Shown here: piece after piece, positions 44,155-55,650 of the stretch | Numbering within the stretch: the stretch's first letter is position 1 | Layout: every line of letters begins with the position of its first letter | Source: Pectinophora gossypiella | Lineage: Eukaryota; Arthropoda; Insecta; Lepidoptera; Gelechiidae | Assembly (NCBI RefSeq): GCF_024362695.1 | Contig: NC_065424.1 | Location: 7,194,786 to 7,258,785, forward strand | DNA: 64,000 bases | Direction: 5' to 3' | Translations under genes and position numbers: made by a program | Notes under the pieces: model-generated | The model's database searches: none | Told to the model about the DNA's origin: nothing | Seen by the model: only the letters and a program-made list of their open reading frames with translations

Positions 44155-44440
44155 GGTTTTCTTCGCATGTTTAAAGGATGCTAACTCATTTCTACTGAGT
44201 AGTGAGAAGAAAGGCTGGATCGCCAAGATTCCCGTCGACACCATTGAAGCCCAGGGAATAATCCGAGCTCCTGTCGAATTATCTGAGGAGGAGATGCTCG
44301 AACAGTTGACTGCTTCCTACAACATAATTGGTGTTAAGAGATTTACCAAAAAGCAAAACGATGGAACTTCTATACCCCTGCCTACTGTCCTCATAACTTT
44401 TTTGTCCACCACACGTCCCGACCACGTCATTTATGTAATG
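44155..44440 (+). pseudogene. Non-LTR ORF1 (Gag-like) fragment
   Basis: GWIAKIPVDTIEAQGIIRAP then VELSEEEMLEQLTASYNIIG, VKRFTKKQN and LPTVLITFLSTTRPDHV. The 'GIIR.PV..SEEE....VKR..K......T.LITF' layout fits the RNA-binding half of Jockey-type ORF1. No zinc knuckles remain. Confidence 0.55.
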
Positions 44441-44449
44441 AGTCTCTCC

Positions 44450-44565
44450 CCTATACATCTTTTGTGACACATCACGCGGCCAGTTCGAATTCCTGCGAGC
44501 TCCGATTGGTCTGTCCATCTGCCCGAAGTATTTCATGCGATTTGTAAGCATTATCTTTAGGCCTG
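44450..44565 (+). pseudogene. Ty3/gypsy RT fragment, same lineage as 4180-10175
   Basis: YTSFVTHH then, in the next frame, QFEFLRAPIGLSICPKYFMR and FVSIIFRPV, closely matching the RT at 6640-6745. Cut off by MULE2 at about 44568. Confidence 0.8.
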
Positions 44566-44567
44566 TC

Positions 44568-44700
44568 ATCTCATAATGACAACTTCGCAAAATGCCAACT
44601 TCTCAATATGACAACTTCTCAATATGACAACTTCTCAAAATGCCAACCTCTCAGAATACCAATTTCTCAAAATTACAACTATCAATATATCGATTTCTTT
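44568..44700 (+). repeat. 16-bp tandem repeat at MULE2 terminus
   Basis: About eight units of AATATGACAACTTCTC with variants (AATGCCAACCTCTC, AATACCAATTTCTC). Parallels the array at the 5' side of MULE1. Confidence 0.8.
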
Positions 44701-44827
44701 GAGGCTGGAACTTTGAAGAGGAAATGAAGAATATTACTAGGTTCCCAAAAGGTTAAAAGAATTATAATTATATTACGTGTCATTTATGCAATATTTGAAA
44801 TACTTAACTGTAATGTGAACGAACAAA

Positions 44828-46257
44828 ATGAGTCGTGAATTCGAAATTATCAGCAATCAGAAAGGTGGTTTATTAATGTTACGTGGTAATGGATATCGAT
44901 ATACTAAAAATAAAACAAATTCAAACGGCTCAAGTTTGTGGAGGTGTGTCAATCGTGTATGCAGCGCTTCGGCAACACTTGATAAAGATGATCAAGTAAT
45001 TTTACGTGAATCACAACATGTTTGTGAACCATCTGTTATCTTGAATGAAATTACAAAGGAAAAAGAAAAGTTAAAACATACTGTATGTAAAAATTTGGGA
45101 CCAGTGCCTAAGATTGTTAATATGACGAGACAATAAACAATAAATGTTGAATTATGAAGAGACAATAAACAAGATAAAGATTTGATACCTTCTTTCAACT
45201 CAATAAAAGATTCACTGTACAGAGCACGTAAAAAAATTTTAAACACAGATTTTTTGTCCGATTCCACTACACAAAGTGTTACCGTTCCCGAAGTTTTGGC
45301 AAAAAATTTTTTGATATGTGAAGATGGCGACCAGGAAAAAAAAATATTTTTGCAACAAAAACGGCTCGAACAATTATGGAAAATACACTAGGCTGCTGGT
45401 TTGCTGATGGTACCTTCAAAGTGGCTCCGAAACCGTTTTATCAATTTTACGTTCTCTATTTAGAGTTAAAATCGGACCAAAAATCAACAAATATCGTTCC
45501 CGTTATATACAGGGTGTTAGTGACATCGTAACGAAAACTTTGAGGGATGATTCAGACCATGATTCTGAGTCGATATCAAGTGGATTTTTCCGTCGCAAAA
45601 ATCATGTATGTTTTTTTAGTTTTTTAAAATTATTTTCAATTCTATACTTTTGTGATGGAAAATTCCACTTGATATTAACTCAGAAAAATCAGCTGAATCA
45701 TCCCTCTCAGTATTCGTTACGATGTCACTTACACCCCGTACAAGTACATACGGTAGCCATACAAGTGGGTATGGCTGTTAGTGACACCGTAACGAATATT
45801 GAGTGGAAGTGGAGAAGTGGAATTTCCTGTCCAAAAATTCATGACTTTTTTGTTTTTTTTTTTAATTATTTTCCTATCCATACTTTTGCGACGGAAAATT
45901 CCACTTGATATCAACTCAGAATCATGGTCTGAATCATCCCTCAAAGTTTTCGTTACGATGTCACTAACAGCCTGTATATGTATGTTGTTGCCGAATAAAA
46001 CCAAGGAAACCTATAATAAATTGTTTGCATTATTAAAACTACATTGTCAAATTAATATACAAACTTTCAAGTGCGATTACGAAATTGCTCAGATGAATGC
46101 TGTATCTAAAAAATTTTCCAAATGTTGAAGTAAGCGGATGTTATCATCATTTTAATGAAGCGGTGTGGAGAAAGTAAAAAAAAATAAAATTTAACAGAAC
46201 ATCAGAAGGAACGTAACAAGGATGGCTGCAATGTTGCCATTATTACCCGCAAATTAT
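44828..46257 (+). pseudogene. FLYWCH-MULE transposase (MULE2), interrupted
   Basis: ATG 44828 opens a FLYWCH zinc finger (GYRYTK, LWRCVNRVCSASATL, QHVCEP) followed by VPKIVNM and a stop at 45134. A second frame gives SIKDSLYRARKKIL and VPEVLAKNFLICED; then GCWFADGTFKVAPKPF (first catalytic Asp) near 45393. A MITE-B pair is inserted at 45509-45975, after which ACICMLLPNKTKETYNKLF and TFKCDYEIAQMNAVSK (second Asp) continue. The frame degrades and ends in LLPLLPANYT at 46257, where another repeat begins. Confidence 0.8.
45509..45975. mobile_element. MITE-B pair with ATAT target duplication
   Basis: Starts ACAGGGTGTTAGTGACATCG and ends in the complement at 45975, flanked by ATAT (45505-45508, 45976-45979). 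Internal termini at about 45739 and 45769 show two MITE-B units of 210-230 bp head to tail, each with inverted repeats of about 90 bp (GATTCAGACCATGATTCTGA and complement). Confidence 0.8.
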
Positions 46258-46640
46258 ACCGGGTGTTAGTGACATCGTAACGAATACTGAGAGGGATGAT
46301 TCAGACCATGATTCTGAGTTAATATCTAGTGGAATTTTCCGTCGCAAAATTCATGAAATTTTGAGTTTTGTTTTTAATTATTTTCAATTCCATATTGTGT
46401 TTTTAGCTGCATAGAACCCAAATTTCAATAAAAAAAACAATAATGACAAATTATCGAAAATTTTCGATGTAATGGAGACAACAGCTGCTCGAACGGGTCA
46501 ACGGCCACACGCACCGAGCCGCGCGCCCCGCTCCGCGCGCCCCGCGCCGCACGCCGGCGGCGGCGCGGCGGCGCGCGGCGGCGCGGCCTACAAAGTAGGC
46601 ACTACGAACCGATCCTATTTCTTTCTCTGTCTATCGTAAA
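46258..46640 (+). repeat. Longer MITE-B relative, left end
   Basis: Begins GGGTGTTAGTGACATCGTAA and matches MITE-B for about 90 bp, then continues through CATATTGTGTTTTTAGCTGC, a CpG-rich block of about 90 bp (46497-46590) and AAAGTAGGCACTACGAACCG. The later parts recur at 47775-48110. Confidence 0.6.
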
Positions 46641-46671
46641 TTTATAAATTTATTTTATTCTTATTCTTAAA

Positions 46672-46858
46672 TGGACGGATAATCAACAGGCATAAAATTT
46701 ATGGAATACACGTCAATTTTAAGCAGAAATCTAAAACAACCGACAGAATTAAGTTGACAGCACACGTCAAACGGTTTGCATACCAGCGAGATACCTTTTT
46801 GATTCGACCGGGTTATTCATTCATTTACTCATAGGAATCGGGGCCATTATCTACCTAA
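46672..46858 (-). mobile_element. MITE-A, partial copy
   Basis: Shares ATAAAATTTATGGAA.ACACG, GTCAATTTTAAGCA.AAATCT and the terminal AGGAATCGGGGCCAT with 9086-9398, and in reverse TACCAGCGAGATACC and TGACAGCACACGTCAAACGG with 3860-3970. One arm only. Confidence 0.7.
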
Positions 46859-47068
46859 AACAGTTGAAACAGTAAATAATTGTATTCTTTGTTGTCATTA
46901 GAATAACTAACAACCAACTAACACAACCACCACAGATTAGGTAATTAGTTACCTACTATGTCAACCATCCACCAACTTAGTATGTAAGTACCTACGCAAA
47001 ACCTCGCTACACAAAAATCGAGCGAGATCGCGTCTAGAATTGGGCGGACACTCCGCCAGAGTGTTGCC

Positions 47069-47264
47069 TATCGATATTCTATCGATACCTAGTTAAAAAA
47101 AAACCAATAGTTACCTATCGATAGATCTTTTAGATCAATACCCATTATTATTACAAAGCAAGACCTATCGGTACTATCGCTAGTATCGATCTAAATGTAC
47201 TATCACTACTTTCGATAGTTTAGACAATTTTCAAGTTCAACAATTGATAATCTACCTATCGATA
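47069..47264. promoter_or_regulatory. Cluster of TATCGATA motifs
   Basis: Exact TATCGATA at 47069, 47080, 47116 and 47257, with more partial ATCGAT/CGATAG between. In flies TATCGATA is the DRE/BEAF-type motif. Regulatory meaning here is speculative; such motifs also occur in subterminal transposon DNA (57550-57640, 59265-59345). Confidence 0.3.
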
Positions 47265-47439
47265 GTTCGGCAACTCCGCCGCGTAGGCAATGTTCAAAGA
47301 AAAAAATTGTCCGAGAGGAGTGATCTTATTTTTCTTGTTACATGTTGGTACCGAGGTACTAAGTACTAAGTTATTCGTGGTTTTAAATCTCATTGTTAAA
47401 TCATCAGTAAAGAACTAATTAAACCTATCCTGTTCTGTG

Positions 47440-47668
47440 TACAATATTCATGTAACGGCTACGTGCTTACATAAGTACCTAGTAGACGGGAGCAACGACT
47501 TAACGTACCTTCCGAAGCACGGATCATTTTACTTTCGGACAATCAGGTGATCAGCCTGTAACGTCCCAACCAAAGGCCTTATAAACAGATTTTTGTGATA
47601 TGTCCCCACCGGAATACGAACCCGGACCCTCCGCATCCCATCGCTCAACCACTGGACCACATAGGCCA
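47440..47668 (-). mobile_element. tRNA-derived SINE, partial
   Basis: The complement starts GGCCTATGTGGTCCAGTGGT (A-box), with a variant B-box GGTTCGTATTCC, GGGGACATATCACAAAAATC, TGATCACCTGATTGTCCGAA and TGCTTCGGAAGGTACGTTAA. Same family as 18083 through the body but with a different or lost 3' part. Confidence 0.85.
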
Positions 47669-47774
47669 AGAAGGTTCTAAGACATAATTAAAGGATCCTG
47701 GGACGCAAGACCTCCGAGTTAGGGCTTGTTTGATCTGTCTTGATGGATACTCGGACGTGAATAGCCTCACGGAT

Positions 47775-48110
47775 CAAGGGCAACGCGCGCCAATAAAGTA
47801 GGCATTACGAACAGATACTAGGTATTTCTTTGAGTTGATAGGTATCAAGTGAAGTTTCCTGTCGCCAAATTCATAAAAAAATTAGATTTTTTTCAATCCC
47901 ATATTGTGTTTTAAGCTGCATAGAACGCACATTTAAAATAAACAAATAAAAATTACTAATTATTAAATTTTATCAATGTCATCAATAATAATAATAACGT
48001 ATCTACAACTTCAGCTATGCGCAGGTGAATAGCCGGCGCACGGGTCAAGGGCAACGCTCGCCAATAAAGTAGGCATACGAACAGATACTATTTCTTTCTC
48101 TGTCACTTGC
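47775..48110 (+). repeat. Second copy of the 46258 repeat
   Basis: Shares GCCAATAAAGTAGGCATTAC (47788), CCCATATTGTGTTTTAAGCT (about 47897), and again CGGGTCAAGGGCAACGCTCG and AGTAGGCATACGAACAGATA (48046-48090). Confidence 0.6.
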
Positions 48111-48124
48111 ACCATAAACATACT

Positions 48125-48330
48125 TCTCTCTCTCTCTCTAGTCGTCGGCTCGACTCGGCCGCGGCCGGTGCGTCGTCGGCGCCCTTAGTCGGCGCCTTTG
48201 ATGCTTTGCGCTAACGCCGCCGCGCGCTTCCGCTCAGTCGAATACTAAGCTTGACCCGAATCGCGTGATGTTTTTCGAGGATATTTTTTTCGTGTTTGTG
48301 AGTGTTTGTTTCATTCTGTAAATGAGTAGT
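48125..48330 (+). promoter_or_regulatory. CpG-rich block with initiator-like TCAGT
   Basis: CT microsatellite, then a GC-rich block (48145-48240) ending CCGCTCAGTCG, which contains the arthropod initiator TCAGT. No exon can be recognised downstream, so promoter function is a guess. Confidence 0.25.
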
Positions 48331-48478
48331 GTCGACTATGATGATAGATCATAGACCATTTACTGCGCAAAAGTATGGAAGATTGTTGATGTTTATTAAC
48401 CCTTTCACGGGCAGAGATCATGGGTCATTAATGGTTCATAATAGTAAGACACCTTGGAATCGGAACGTCATTATACTC

Positions 48479-48620
48479 GCTCCTTGTTCGAGAGGTTTTT
48501 AACAGTGTAGTCTACGTCTTATGCTCCAGCATCGTCACAATTTTCAAAGCTCATATCCAAAGCTAAAAAAAAAAAGTTAGTTTCCCGCTTCCTGAACGCA
48601 GCTGTCAACTAATGTCATTA
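48479..48620 (+). repeat. Left 142-bp inverted repeat
   Basis: Reverse complement of 54013-54154 with no difference that I can see, including an 11-base homopolymer. Confidence 0.92.
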
Positions 48621-49904
48621 CGGTTTTTGTGCACCGGCGCGTCACTTCGCCTCCGTAAATAAACTTATTGAAAACTAATATTTAATACAAAAACATGATT
48701 GATATAGTGCGAAAAATCTGTTACTTACATAATCAAGTGCTTTTTTCTCTAAAAAAGCTAGAAACAGTACCAAAGAAAAAATGTGGATGACGACGAGCGT
48801 AAGTTCTTTTTGATAAAACAAAATGTGGATTAAACTGGTAAGTCTTAACATTATCCATCTACTAAAACAAGAGAAGATATAATTATGATCAATTCAATTT
48901 AATTCCTTTTATTGTCGAAAACAAATTACTTTTTTGAGGTTATAATTTTATAATCCTAACATTCAAAGAAGTAACTTAAGTTGGTACTTATTACTAATAA
49001 AAGTAACTAGTTTTATTAACAGAAATAATAATAATATTAAAATTGTATCGTGTTCGTGTTATAACAGTGATTTAAAAGTTATACTTTATTCCGATGTTGA
49101 TGTTGTTTAAATTCGCCTTATATAAGGCAGGCAAAGATCTGAGGACTATACAGTCTTGACTTTAGTAATTTAATATTCGAAAATCACTTCAGTCCCTAAT
49201 TGCCGCGTTTTTATTTTTTTCATCTGTCAAAAAAAAAAAAAAAAACAATTTTGTTTCTTTTTGTAATTCGTATTCTTGGCTTATGTTGCGGTTGATAACT
49301 TACTATCAGCGAATGAAATGAGCAGTTTTATTATAAAACAAAGAGAACCAGTGAAATATAACCGCAGAATGGCATAGAAAAGTAAATAATTAACTCGGAA
49401 ATAATTTGACAAGTTCAGATAATTAGATGACAGAAGCACTTCATGTTTACCCTGTTCATCAAGAAGTACCTATGACACAGTAGTACTCGATATCACAGAG
49501 GTCATCTAAACCATTGGTAGACAAGATACATAACTTATTCAAGATAACACTTAAAACATTTAGAGGATTATAATTGGTTTACTACAAGATAACCATACTT
49601 AAAAATGATATTATATATATTATAACAGTACATAATCCCTTCTCACAGTCTCTGTTAAGTGGTGTTAATAATGTTATCTTCTCCGAATGATACTTACAAT
49701 ATAAGATGTTGATAATATACCCTAACAATAAAAACAGAAAGAGTGTTAAGAGAGTACAGGCAAAAGATAGCCTTATTATAGTAAGCAATTTCTTCCAAAT
49801 TACTCTAATCTTATTATAATTCAAGCTTCCAACGTATGGGTGATGATTATTGGTACCAACCTAACCAACAAGAGAACACCACTTGGAGAGTCACCTAGTT
49901 AAGC

Positions 49905-51010
49905 ACTAGTAGTGAACTGTCTGACTAGAGAATAGACAGACTATTTGTTTCCTTTTAGAGCTATCACAATAGAGGATAGACAATGGACTTGATGTATCAA
50001 CCCTATTAACATAAAAATCAACCACTAAGACTGTTGCAAAGCGCAAATATACCTATGCCTTATTTTAATACCTACAGCTATCATTTAGCGGATGGACAGT
50101 GGATTTGATGGTACCAACTTAATGTACATAAGAGCTATCACTAGGAAGTTTGCCATTGCTAAGCGCTAATATAACTATTTTACATTTCCATACCTAGAGC
50201 TATCACTTAGAGGATAGACAATGGACTTAAAGGCACAATGCACATAAGAACTACCATTAGGAAGGTCGCCATTGATAAGCGCTAATATACCTATTTGTCA
50301 TTTCCATACCTAGAGCTATCACTTAGAGGATAGACAATATACTTGAAGGTATCAATGCAATGAACATAAGAGCTACCACTAGGAAGGTCGCCACTGACAA
50401 GCGCTAACATACCTATTTCTCATTTCCATACTTAGAGCTATCACTTAGAGGATAGACAATGGACTTGATGGTATCAACCTAATTAACAAAAGATCTACCA
50501 CCAGGAAGGTCGCCATTGCCAAGCGCTAATATACCTATTTATCATTTCCATGCCTAGAGCTATCACTTAGAGGATAGACAATGGACTTGAAGGTATCAAC
50601 ACAATGAATGTAAGAGCTACCACTAAGAAAGTCGCCATTGCCAAGCGCTAATATACCTATTTATCATTTCCATGCCTAGAGCTATCACTTAGAGGATAGA
50701 CAATGGACTTGAAGGTATCAACACAATGAATGTAAGAGCTACCACTAAGAAAGTCACCATTGACAAGCGCTAACATACCTATTTCTCATTTCCATACTTA
50801 GAGCTATCACTTAGAGGATAGACAATGGACTTGATGGTATGAACCCTATTAACATAAGAGCTACCACGATTATGGTCGGCATTGGCAAGCGCTATATACC
50901 TATTTCTCATTTCCATACCTAGAGCTATCACTTAGAGGATAGACAATGGACTTGATGGTATCAACTCAAATAACATAAAGCTACCACTACAAGTATCGCC
51001 TTTTGCTAAA
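49905..51010 (+). repeat. 122-bp tandem array
   Basis: TATCACTTAGAGGATAGACA-type cores start at 49962, 50079, 50201, 50317, 50439, 50561, 50683, 50805 and 50926: mostly 122-bp spacing. Units share AGCGCTAATATACCTATTT and CTACCACTA.GAAGGTCGCC. The units at 50561-50683 are nearly identical, the outer ones more diverged. Confidence 0.92.
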
Positions 51011-51469
51011 CGCTAGTAGATAGCTAGAACATAGACCAACTATTTTTTATACTTTTATTTCCATGTTTGGTTTGTCACTTGAGGAATCGAAGATAAACCA
51101 TTGAATTGTCGGGGCTTACCTACCCATGTTGAAACTCAAGATTAGACTAATGCTGAGAAACAATAGACTATTATGTCAAATTGATTATTATAAAATAATG
51201 AGAGTACAAATTCTGAAGAAATAACCGACAATTCAAAACCTAAAAGCCTCTGTTCTATTAATCAACCTCAACTGTGCTAGAAATCAAAGTATTAATAGTA
51301 TGTAATGTCAGAGATTACTTTCAAAAGAGATAACTGTACACAAGACATGGTTAGAGAATACTGCTATTAAATTCTTTCAACCAACATCATAAAATTCAAA
51401 TAGCACATAAATAATAATGAATAACATTACCCGAAGAGTGAGTAAACGAGATAGCAACAGGATCTGTGG

Positions 51470-51700
51470 AACAGAGACAACAGTATCAGCAGGCAGCCCC
51501 ACAGCCAACAGCATGAACAGAAAGCCCACAAGGAACAGTATCAGCAGGCCGCCCCACAGCCAGCAATAAAAGCAGTGATGCAACCAGTCATGATCAGCAG
51601 TGCCATAACCAGCAGTACCAGCAGCCCTACAGCCAGCAGTAGTAGCAGAGCTACAACCAGATGTATTAGCAGTCTCACAGCCATTAGTATCAACAGTGGC
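51470..51700 (+). repeat. CAG-rich minisatellite-like patch
   Basis: Imperfect units of CAGTATCAGCAGGCAGCCCC and CCACAGCCAGCAG, repeating at roughly 60-70 bp. One frame would encode Gln/Pro/Ala-rich sequence but is closed by stops. Confidence 0.7.
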
Positions 51701-53822
51701 CCAGGCAGCAAGGCCGTTTAAGAATAGTACCTCATGAGGAGGAAGAATTCCCTATAAAGTTATAATGGGAAAATTTGCACAAGCAAATATACCTACCTTT
51801 ATGATATTTACTTTTTCAAAATTCCGGTAAAATTAATTCCGAATGTCTATCACTAAAAGTTTTAGCATTATCATTAAGACATGGGATTCAAATCCTGTCT
51901 TTGTTAATCAGGAATAACAATACTAATCTCAGTATAAATTGAGGTACCTACCTGATAATATTATAACTTCAATGAAAATTTCCTTCAAGTGTTACATTCG
52001 AAATTGTAAAATTTTGATACCTAGTTCGGTTAGATAGAATAGTTGCCCTTTTTATTATTAACTCATAGGTGAAAAGGAAGGAAAAATAGTTCATTAGTAA
52101 CATATAACTTACATCACCATTAGCGTTTTCTCTAAATTATGTTGTTGTAGATTTATTATTTTGTTGCTGATCAGCCCAAAACACAGTTTACAATTAATAT
52201 AAAAATTACAACAATAATGTCCCTCCACTTAATCAATCGGAACAAAACTACAGTGGAGAAGTAACAATAATATTATTATTTTCATGATAAATATATGTTT
52301 ATCCTATTTTTCGGTTAGTGTTGTAACGTAAATCAGGCAGGTCCCTTCACTAAATAATCTGACATATTAAATCTTCAGGATGGGTGGAAGGAATCCCTGT
52401 GCAAACAACAGGATCATGTTAAGTTAGGTTAAAGGAAAGGATGATTTTTACGAACGATGATAATATTCCTACACGACCGATAATTAATAAATTAATGTTA
52501 TCCTTATATGTAACTGCATACCTAAGGGTAAAATATGTTTTATTCATTTATTTATTTTTTCCAGTAAATAATAGGACGTTACTATTATTGTCCTAAAAAC
52601 AAATTCAATAATTATTACACTAAAGAGATAGCTGCGTAAACAATGTTACGTGTGTTAATGTGTTGTGTGTACGTTGTTCTATCATCTGATTGGTGGGTGA
52701 AAGGTTGCATAGAGGAATAGGAAAAAAATCCACAACAAGTTATATTTATTATTACCACATAAAAAAATATACTAAATATTATTACCAAGCCCATATGGTC
52801 GATATTAGGTAATACACAATAACGTGGGCTCAGGTAATCTATTTTAATAAAAACAAAATCTTAATTATTACGAAGATAATTATCACACAAGTATATAATG
52901 TAAATGCACTTCCCCTCTTTATACTTTCAGCCTCATTTAACAATATCTTATAATAAAGAGGAAAGTTTAGTTCAGTGGTTCTGAATATTTTAATGAAAAA
53001 AGGTCATTTGAATAAATGTATCGAAATTCTTACTTGCACTTATATTTGTATTTTCTCTAATCAATTTGACATGTTGTCTTAGGATTCATTTAACTACTCT
53101 ATGTCGACAACAATTGCCAACTTAGCACAGGATGTTACAATCAATCTTGTGTCTGGGTGCCCTCGTCATTACCCTTTCTTCTTTATGTATTTCTTTTTCT
53201 TTTATGTATGTAAACAAATAATGTGTAACTTTGATAATTATTGTAGCCCTTGGTGTGCCAATGAAAAATGAGTGTTATACTATATGATGAAGTCTCACAG
53301 TCCTTTCGACTATAACTATCGTTGTTGGTCAAGAGCTTCGGAAATGTGCTCTATGGTGAGGTACCTGTGAGGTTCTTATAGCCAATCTTGATGTTGAGCT
53401 CCATCAGAAATTTGTTCTTGTGTAGTTCTTTTGTTGTGAAATTGATAGTAATGTGAAATAGGTATTTAATGTACTTGCTCAACTTCAACTTTATTATTTA
53501 GAACTATGTATCTATTCTAGTATAGTATAACCATATATAACATACTAATATCGATTCCATTCTTGAGAACTGGTGAAACTTTGTTTAGCGAACAGTTATT
53601 ATTCTTATTGTTTTTTACATGATAATATCAAAACGTTTGGTGGAACGCCGCGCTGAGTTTATCAGGAGACGGCTGTGCCTCTGACTGCCTTTATTGGGAT
53701 TAAAGTCATGGGCAGCTTAATTAGCTTTTGTGATAACAATGTACTTTATTCATTAATGAATAATCATATTATTGGTACTCGTTTCAATTTAAATGTTTCA
53801 TTCCCAACTAAACTTTGAACAT
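51701..53822. other. AT-rich interior without features
   Basis: No reading frame over 60 codons and no repeat structure noticed. Probably interior of the element at 48402-54232. Confidence 0.5.
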
Positions 53823-53853
53823 CTACACTGTTAAAAACCTCTCGAACAAGGAG

Positions 53854-54212
53854 CGAGTATAATTATGAGATTAAACGAACTTACCTGTAAGTGAAGTTCT
53901 ATCTCAATTATACGAAGCTCCTTGTTCGAGAGGACTCCCTCCCTTCAATTTTAATATCCCGCCCTAAAGCTTCCACAGGTGATGAAGTTGCCCATGAAAC
54001 ATGCTTTAAACATAATGACATTAGTTGACAGCTGCGTTCAGGAAGCGGGAAACTAACTTTTTTTTTTTAGCTTTGGATATGAGCTTTGAAAATTGTGACG
54101 ATGCTGGAGCATAAGACGTAGACTACACTGTTAAAAACCTCTCGAACAAGGAGCTTCGTATAATTGAGATAGAACTTCACTTACAGGTAAGTTCGTTTAA
54201 TCTCATAATTAG
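53854..54212. repeat. Fold-back structure
   Basis: 53854-53932 is the reverse complement of about 54137-54212 (TAATTATGAGATTAAACGAA; TTCTATCTCAATTATACGAA). Both arms contain TTACAGGTAAGT (54181-54192 on +, 53880-53891 on -), an acceptor-like CAG joined directly to a consensus donor. Confidence 0.85.
54013..54154 (-). repeat. Right 142-bp inverted repeat
   Basis: Partner of 48479-48620. Confidence 0.92.
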
Positions 54213-54722
54213 ACGTTCTGTCCTTGAAAGTGTTAAAGAGCAAGGTGTTGTGTTTGTGAGTGCGTGTGATACCTACCTACCGCGGAGGAAACGCGATGTT
54301 GCATACCTACGTGACGTGACATGTTCTAGGGTACCTACCTAGGTACTTCATCCGAAGGAATAACAATTAAGGTAAGGCAAGAGTAGGGTTTTTATTGTTA
54401 ATAAGTTAGGAACGTTTAATAACTGGTAGGTAGGTACCGTGCGTGAAAAATCGTGGCAGTAGGTGTTCTACTTCAACAAACAACATTTTTAAACGTTGAA
54501 CCACTAAGCATCTAAATACAAGAGAATGAAAACTCCTACCTAGATATCAACATCGTATCACGCACGCGTAACGTAGCCGCGCGTAAGTTTAGCGTCTGTG
54601 TGGCGCGTTGTTCGACTTACATTGCGGCACAGTAAAAATTCAAAATCTTAATTAAACATTTGCGACAAGAAAAACACCCACCATCATTTTTAGTACAATA
54701 AAATAGGCGTTCCATTTTTTTT

Positions 54723-54746
54723 TTCGTTACGATGTCACTAACACTA
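54723..54746. mobile_element. MITE-B right terminus, isolated
   Basis: CGTTACGATGTCACTAACAC, behind a T-run. It could be the far end of the element starting at 46258, or a separate fragment. Confidence 0.45.
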
Positions 54747-54825
54747 ACTGTCTGTCTGAGAAACTGATATTAGGCAGCTAATTTACTCAATTGTATACCA
54801 ATATTTTATGTTTATTTTTATTTTT

Positions 54826-55165
54826 TTAAAGAACGTCTAGGGCCCTGTGCCGAGGTTTTTCTTGCAGCTTCTTTTCCCCGGCTATACAGGTTGTGAGAAG
54901 CTGTAGTAGTTTTAGACGGATGAGACGTTCGTTATGTAAAATTGACGATTCAAAGTGTAACTATGTTACCTATTGAATAAAGATATTTTTGAATTTGTTA
55001 CTTTTCTTTTTTAAGTTGATGGCTATATTCGCCTTTCTTTTTTATTTAAACATAAGCTTCTTGAATGTTTGTTTATGAGATTGTAAATGGATTGTAACTG
55101 ACGTTTCTTTTAAGCTGATGGCCTTATCGCCAAAGCTAAATAAATTAAAAAAATAAAATAAAATC
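54826..55165 (+). mobile_element. Two LINE 3' ends
   Basis: 54826-55000 carries GGGCCCTGTGCCGAGGTTTT, GAGACGTTCGTTATGTAAA and AATAAAGATATTTTTGAATT, a non-LTR 3' UTR. 55100-55165 carries GCTGATGGCCTTATCGCCAA and an A-rich AATAAA tail of another. No coding part. Confidence 0.6.
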
Positions 55166-55650
55166 AGCTTATAATGTTTTGCTTTCTCGATCTTTTCATT
55201 TCATGCACTCTCAACAAATAGGATTATGCGTTCAAGGCCATACTCACACTGCAATAACGCCTGTGTAAGTAAGTAGCTATCGAACGTTCGCTACCTCACC
55301 TCCCGCGTCAGTGGGAAGCGGTCGCGCGGCAAGTTTTATATATTTTTTTTTATTATTATTATACTTACGTACCTACACTTACTATATCTGTGATAATGTA
55401 CGCTTATCCGAGCGTGCGTTATTGAATGACGTGCTATCGTTCGAGTTTTTATTTAATTCGTTTTTTGGCAGAAGGTAACCGATGGGCAATAAGGCCTAAA
55501 TTTAGCTGTAGGCCTTATTGAACTCTCAAGTTTTGCATCAAGGTCTAATATTTTTTTCTTGAATTTGAGCTTTTTTCGAGTCTTACCAATTATGTATACT
55601 ACAATAAATTCTAATTTATTTATCACTATTTGCAGGTCCTGGGATTACAA
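55166..55650. other. Spacer with a small hairpin
   Basis: A perfect 9-bp hairpin ATAAGGCCT..AGGCCTTAT at 55487-55517. Otherwise unassigned; TATTTGCAG at 55635 would serve as splice acceptor for the pogo relic. Confidence 0.4.

Larger units (their letters stand above)
48402..54232. mobile_element. Large non-coding piggyBac-like element (5.8 kb), TTAA target
   Basis: TTAA at 48398-48401 and 54233-54236 bounds ends CCCTTTCACGGGCAGA (left) and, on the complement, CACTTTCAAGGACAGA (right), 13 of 16 alike and of piggyBac type. Perfect 142-bp subterminal inverted repeats (48479-48620, 54013-54154) support one element. The interior contains a 122-bp minisatellite, a CAG-rich patch and about 2 kb of AT-rich DNA with no transposase. 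An alternative is two separate short piggyBac-like MITEs at either end of unrelated DNA. Confidence 0.6.

Noticed and set aside
49582..49824. 80-codon membrane-like frame on -
   Set aside because: Leu/Ile-rich because of AT-rich DNA; no homologous pattern and no supporting context.
51377..51583. Hydrophobic open frame on - (68 codons)
   Set aside because: Antisense reading of the CAG-rich patch; no start context or homologous motif.
46258..54746. A single 8.5-kb element bounded by MITE-B ends
   Set aside because: The left and right termini are complementary over about 20 bp, but MULE coding does not resume at the right side and other complete repeats lie between; two fragments are simpler.
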